Positions 59,542 through 64,000 of a stretch of 64,000 bases of DNA are shown here, piece by piece; within the stretch, counting starts at the first letter, position 1; each line of letters opens with the position of its first letter. Origin of the DNA: Climacium dendroides (taxonomy: Eukaryota; Streptophyta; Bryopsida; Hypnales; Climaciaceae); the NCBI GenBank assembly GCA_950106755.1, contig OX467082.1, positions 49,060,588 to 49,124,587 on the forward strand, in the 5' to 3' direction. A program made the translations under genes and the position numbers. The notes below the pieces were generated by a model. The model was not told the origin of the DNA, made no database searches, and saw only the letters and a list, made by a program, of their open reading frames with translations.

Positions 59542-60738
59542 TCATTCAGAATCAGAACTACTATCATGATTTTGACTTTGAGGCGTAGAACCGGAGCCAC
59601 CATATGGCCCATATCCGCTTGATTGTCGCCCTTGTCCATAATTTTCGTAATAAGGACCTCCAAAAGTTGGAGGTGGAACTGAAGCATATTTATGTGAGCC
59701 TCCAGTCCCTCCATGATTTGAACCAGTGTAGTAAGAACTTCCATGAGGCCCATACAAATCATGTCTTCCTGTTCTTAAATAATTTCGCAAGCCGCCTTGT
59801 TCCAAACCACCATAGTCTGTATAACTGGTGTTTCCATGAGGTCCCCTTGTTCCTGGGTAATATTGTGGGCCACCATGTGAAAGACCACCGTAGTCCGTAT
59901 AGGTCGTAGTTCTATAGCCTCCTTCTACGTTTGGACCACCATCTCGAGGGTTGTTGCTATAGTGTGAACTACTTCCTCCATGTCGCGAGCCATGTACATC
60001 ACGTTCACGACGAGGTGAAGTGTGATATCCACGAGGTCGGCCTTGATCCTTGACACTCCTCCTCAATGCTTCCCGCATTTGATTCTCGTATTCTATGTCT
60101 TTGCGTTCTTCTCGGCGTTCGTGCCTCTCCGGAGGTGGAGGTGGAGGTGGCAACTGTTCAGCTGGTTCTTCATCATCGTCAGCATCACTGTCCTCTGCAT
60201 CCCGCATAGGCCAACTTGGGCACCCAAATTGACTTCGGTTCGACCAAGCCGGCATGCAATCACTTTCGCCACGCCAATTAGTGAACACCACAGTTGAGTG
60301 ACACGTCATCTTCGTCTCTTTATTCATCCCTATAACTATACGCCAGTCAACGTCTTTCTGGAGTACAATCTCCACCCAAACCATTGCCATGGTAGAATAG
60401 TTCATGATGGTAGGCTTCGAGGGACCTAGATTTGAAGCTGTCCAAATTTCTTCGTATCTCTCTACAAAGTGTCTACTCGTACACGTCTTCATAGGGCCTT
60501 CCCACCGTCTCACTTGCTTCTCCAAACTGTCATTTGCTGGCCACAGTTTGGCTATATGTGACATGGTCACATATTTCTTGCACATTGTACAAGTCCACAC
60601 TTTGTCGGACTCGTACTCCCACCCCTCCTTTGCCACATTGAATTCATTGAAGTAAACATCCCAATCTAGTTCTTGTGGTTTCCCCTTCGAACTTTTCTTC
60701 GAAGAACCGGAAAGAAACGGAATTCCTTTGCGAGGCAT
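59542..60738 (-). CDS. Intronless Cys/His protein with Gly/Tyr-rich low-complexity tail, 398 aa
   Basis: The start MPRKGIPFLSGSSKK at 60,738 is chosen over an in-frame ATG nine codons upstream because it is the better protein start and parallels the MPR start of the kinase. The N-terminal 110 residues hold CTMC (Cys50, Cys53), His61 and CTSRH (Cys86, His90) within a WEYESDKVWTC ... VERYEEIW segment, which could be a diverged BED-like zinc finger (inference). An acidic stretch (DAEDSDADDDEEPAEQ), a run of eight prolines and a charged helix ERHERREERKDIEYENQMRE follow. The tail, about 150 residues, is rich in Gly, Tyr, Ser, Pro and His with repeats of YTDYGGL and YGPYGGSGS, ending SDSE, a prion-like composition. 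Proposed role: DNA-binding protein that can condense, a candidate substrate of the neighbouring kinase. No stop codons interrupt it. Confidence 0.7.
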   Translation of the reverse strand: MPRKGIPFLSGSSKKSSKGKPQELDWDVYFNEFNVAKEGWEYESDKVWTCTMCKKYVTMSHIAKLWPANDSLEKQVRRWEGPMKTCTSRHFVERYEEIWTASNLGPSKPTIMNYSTMAMVWVEIVLQKDVDWRIVIGMNKETKMTCHSTVVFTNWRGESDCMPAWSNRSQFGCPSWPMRDAEDSDADDDEEPAEQLPPPPPPPERHERREERKDIEYENQMREALRRSVKDQGRPRGYHTSPRRERDVHGSRHGGSSSHYSNNPRDGGPNVEGGYRTTTYTDYGGLSHGGPQYYPGTRGPHGNTSYTDYGGLEQGGLRNYLRTGRHDLYGPHGSSYYTGSNHGGTGGSHKYASVPPPTFGGPYYENYGQGRQSSGYGPYGGSGSTPQSQNHDSSSDSE

Positions 60739-60904
60739 AGTACCCTTCTCTATAAATGACCTCAACGTTAGAATGATTAATGTGTAGTGGTTTCAGATTA
60801 TAATAATTAGTGAATACCACTCATTCATTCACAATTGTTCACACACCAAGGCGGAAGGGGGACACGGAGACCAATAGCCGCTGGATCACCCACTCTGCAA
60901 GGGA

Positions 60905-61250
60905 AACAATTGTGCGGAATGAGCCGTCCGCTCCGCTTTTTATACCGACCGACGAGGCGGACGTCGCTGTCAGCTTGAGGGTCGAACGGCAAGATCGGAC
61001 GGACAGCGTGAATCCGCATCTCCCATCCCACGGTCGACAGAGACGTACGGATGGCCGAGTCATATGGACGCACCGACCGCTTGGCCGTCGGGCCGTCCGC
61101 CGAGCGGACGGGTGGATGGGCGGACGGACGGACTTCGTCTGCCCCGACCGATCGGCCGTCGGCCCGTCCGCTCGGTAGACGGGTCACTGCTTTCGCCGAC
61201 CACTCGGTCGGCGCAGTGTCCGCCGAGCGGACGGCCAGGCAGCCCACGAC
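60905..61250. repeat. GC-rich CGGACGG/CCGTCCG array upstream of the Cys/His protein gene
   Basis: By eye at least seven CGGACGG or CCGTCCG words, plus CCGACCGA and CCGAGCGG, lie in about 340 bp. On the minus strand GGTATAAAAAGCGG at about 60,937-60,948 is a good TATA box some 200 bp before the ATG. Layout mirrors the array before the kinase gene, although the two are similar in word content rather than collinear copies. Confidence 0.6.
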
Positions 61251-61285
61251 TTGTGGATTCTCCAAACTTAGTTATTTGTGAGTAG

Positions 61286-63900
61286 AGAATCCAAAGGAGT
61301 GAGCTGGCAACCTGTTAGACCATTAGTTTGTCATGAACTTCAGGTAAGGACATAAAAACTTTGAAAACTGAAGGCGGGAATTTTGCCCCTTCAATGTGAA
61401 ACTTGAAAAATAACTCCATGCCCTAAACCCTATACCCTAAAAACCATGAATCCTACCCGTAATTCTGATGACTACTCACTTTTAGAATTTCGATATTTCT
61501 CTTCATCAAATATGTTTGCAATTGACTCATTCTTACATCTTATAAGTACTTTGAGTACAAACTATAAATATATATAGAGGGAGAGAGACTAAATTTTCAT
61601 TTTTTCATGGTGAATTTTAAAAATATGTAATTGAAGAAAAGTGAAGTTTGTAGTCATTTTCTAATGCATATAATCATAAAATAATGATTCTTTGTGAAAT
61701 ACTTAAAATCTGAACTGTAAACTTCAGAACTCGTAAAAGCTTGTTTCTAAAAGAGTAAAAGTATTGCTTTTAGTAGTCAAAACTTTAGTAAACTCAAAAA
61801 AAATCAAGTATGAAAAGTTATAAAAAAAGACATTGCAACTTGCAAGTACTCAATACATGACTCTAAAATAATATGAGTATTTCTTAAAATCACCCTTCAA
61901 TTGCGAATAAAATCCAACAAAAACTAAGAAAGTATGATTATACAAAGTTACAAACTATGGTAAAATACTCATTCAATCACTTTTCACTATAGTTATTAGT
62001 TAAATATAGAATGACCTTATTCCATCTCCAACTCCAATTCCATTTCATAAAATTGCATCTAAACAATTAAACAAACTGTCCTTTAAAGTTACAAATCTCA
62101 ATGCAATAATGCATTAAATAATTCGGTTTCTGTTTATAGGTCATATTTAGGTATTTATGTTCTAAATCTTGTATATTTCTGCTTCTATTCTTTGTGTACA
62201 TATTGGTTTATTGGTTACCTCCATTTCATCAAATTGGTCATTGAAGGTTTGCACTCTCTAGAATCATTTTGGATAAAACATCTTGATTTAGATGAAACAT
62301 CTTCCTAGTCATTTAGTTCATCATTCCAAATATAGAATTGGGAGCCTTTTGACATTGAAATGTAAATAAAATACAATGAAAATTCTAAATTTTTTCTAAT
62401 TTCTAATGGATCTAGGTGACTGCAAGAAACATTTGATAATTTTGTTGTGCTTCGTCCAATACTCTTATACTCATGATTTTTTTGTAGAATACTTTCAAAA
62501 TTTAAAAGAAAAATATTCAAAAAACATTGAAGAAATATGTCCAAGTAATGTCTAATGTATTCACTTTCAAGATGAAGGCAATTACCAAAAAAAAAACCAC
62601 CAAAAAATTCTATAAGTAGGAGAAAGTTCTAGAATAGTTCCAATTTCAAGAAAATATATGCTCTAACGTGTAATTAAAAAAAAAAGGGAAAAAATATACA
62701 AATATTATAAAAATCCCATTTGTAACAATTTTCTGAAGATGGTCATTTATGAAAAGAACCATTCAAAGAACATTACGCGTTTCAAAAGTCATTAATAAAA
62801 AAGTTCATTTAGTGAACTTATACACCACATAAAATTCAATATTTTTAGGATTCCTTTAAGTTTGCTACAAAATCATCTTCTTCAAATCTCAGATTCAAAT
62901 TTGTTTATTCGGGTACTAAATAGTCCTAAAAATCCCAAATATTAAAATTGCCAAGAAATTAGATAAGCTGTAAAATAGTTATAAATACCTTATTAATAAA
63001 TCTTGAGTCATGTAGATCTAAAATGCAAAATTTCTGGCCAACAAACAAATCAACATGCAAGGTGAGATAGAAAATAGTATAGGTGTTTCTTCATTCATTT
63101 GAGCTTTCCAGCTTGGATTAAATATTTTGAGGAACAATTTGGTTGGAGGTTTCAAATTACAAAGAATACAAATGTACTTATGTAGGGATTTCACATAGAG
63201 CTTTCTCCGCTACATGAAACCTTGTTTTCATTTAAAACCGGTTCCATTTATAGTTTGACCATATAAATATATGCATTGTAAATTTGTAATTCTGTAAAGA
63301 ATGCTACATGGTGACATAGCCGACTCGCCGTGAAAAACTGTAGCCTTGAAATCGAAAAATATTTAAGTAATTTACTCTTTGCATTTTCTAGTGGTAGGTT
63401 TCATTCAAGATTCGTTGGCAAGGGCTTTAGCTTTGTTATTGTTCATTCCCAAATTATGTATAAATGTATAATTTGTACAGTTTGCTAAATCAAATTCCCG
63501 CCCCCCCCCAAAAAAAAATATCATGGTAATATGGTATTGACGTTCCTTGAAGGCTGGAAGGGATGATTTTTGCCTTCCGGTCGGAGACTTCTGAATCATA
63601 ATAGTGATACGAAAATCTTTGAACGGAATTCAACTTTCACTTCTTCCAACCTTATAGGAACATCTACTTAAGCAAGAGGATCAATTCATTCGTCCAATCA
63701 TCCCCCCCCCTTTTCCACAAAGAATGAATAGATCACCCATTTTTGAGAAATGGGAATTGGTTGTTGGAAGTTGAAACCAAGCCTCATACCACCGCATGAA
63801 CTCAAGTGATCGAACCTCAGACCTGAGACCTGAAGACAAGAATCACAGTAAGTCCCAGTTTCCCGAATGGCAGATGACCTCTTAATCATTTGGGTCACCT
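61286..63900. other. AT-rich non-coding sequence
   Basis: No gene is supported. There are homopolymer runs (C and A near 63,492-63,520), short telomere-like CCCTAAACCC near 61,422 and many isolated A/T tracts. Nothing resembling a transposase, an RNA gene or a long repeat was seen. Confidence 0.45.
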
Positions 63901-63904
63901 TTAT

Positions 63905-64000
63905 GCGGCCGCTGCGGTCGGCCGATCTACGCGGTCGGACAGTCCGTTGCGGACCATCGGTCGGCCCCGTCCAGTGCGGTCGGCCCATCATCGTGGTCCG
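63905..64000. repeat. Start of a third GC-rich CGGTCGG array, cut by the window edge
   Basis: GCGGTCGGCCGATC, CGCGGTCGGACAGTCCG and TGCGGTCGGCCC resemble the arrays at 55,775-56,245 and 60,905-61,250. It may mark another promoter or the far end of the same element. Confidence 0.5.

Noticed and set aside
60810..61285. Overlapping Arg/Gly-rich frames on both strands
   Set aside because: Same compositional artefact of the second GC-rich array.

Overview
This is a gene-poor, AT-rich, transposon-packed stretch of a large eukaryotic genome. Canonical GT-AG introns, plant-type CACTA transposase domains (Transposase_21, DUF4218, DUF4216 type), a DUF7869-type gene and C-to-T decay at CAG and CG sites all point to a streptophyte, either a land plant (non-seed plants fit best) or a charophyte alga. 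The species cannot be fixed from the sequence alone. I saw no rRNA, tRNA or CRISPR array and no convincing single-copy housekeeping gene.

Layout. 0-7 kb: a minus-strand coding fragment split by a complete 3.67-kb TG...CA element (371-4036, 5-bp target duplication CCAAT), followed by five 18-20 bp palindromes. 7-12 kb: AT-rich DNA with a near-perfect hairpin and a possible Helitron 3' end. 12.1-15.4 kb: a 3.2-kb non-autonomous CACTA element, then a 126-bp CACTA MITE. 16.6-20.3 kb: a decayed DUF7869-type gene whose 5' intron carries six palindromes of the TATCGTCGA/TCGACGATA type. 22.2-24.65 kb: a foldback element built of ~170-bp monomers. 24,967-30,832: a second CACTA element that itself contains a full copy (25,565-29,266) of the TG...CA element. 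31-36.6 kb: a decayed multi-exon gene with the same palindromes in its introns and a C-terminal motif resembling N4/N6 DNA methyltransferases. It is cut by a third TG...CA copy at 36,623, which in turn holds a 13.3-kb two-gene CACTA element (37,591-50,929, 3-bp duplication GTG). 52.8-55.8 kb: another CACTA-like insertion, a stray minus-strand exon and a fragment of a fourth TG...CA copy. 55.8-61.3 kb: two intronless convergent genes, one for a complete protein-kinase domain and one for a Cys/His protein with a Gly/Tyr-rich tail. Each sits behind a GC-rich array of CGGACGG-type motifs and a TATA-like box. 61.3-64 kb: AT-rich, ending in a new GC-rich array.

How it fits together. The target duplications give an insertion order: older palindrome-bearing genes first, then TG...CA elements, then CACTA elements. 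Two parts look least described. One is the family linking a DUF7869 protein and a methyltransferase-like protein through shared intronic palindromes. The other is the kinase plus low-complexity zinc-binding protein pair between CGGACGG arrays, which may be cargo of an element starting with a hAT-like end at 55,775.
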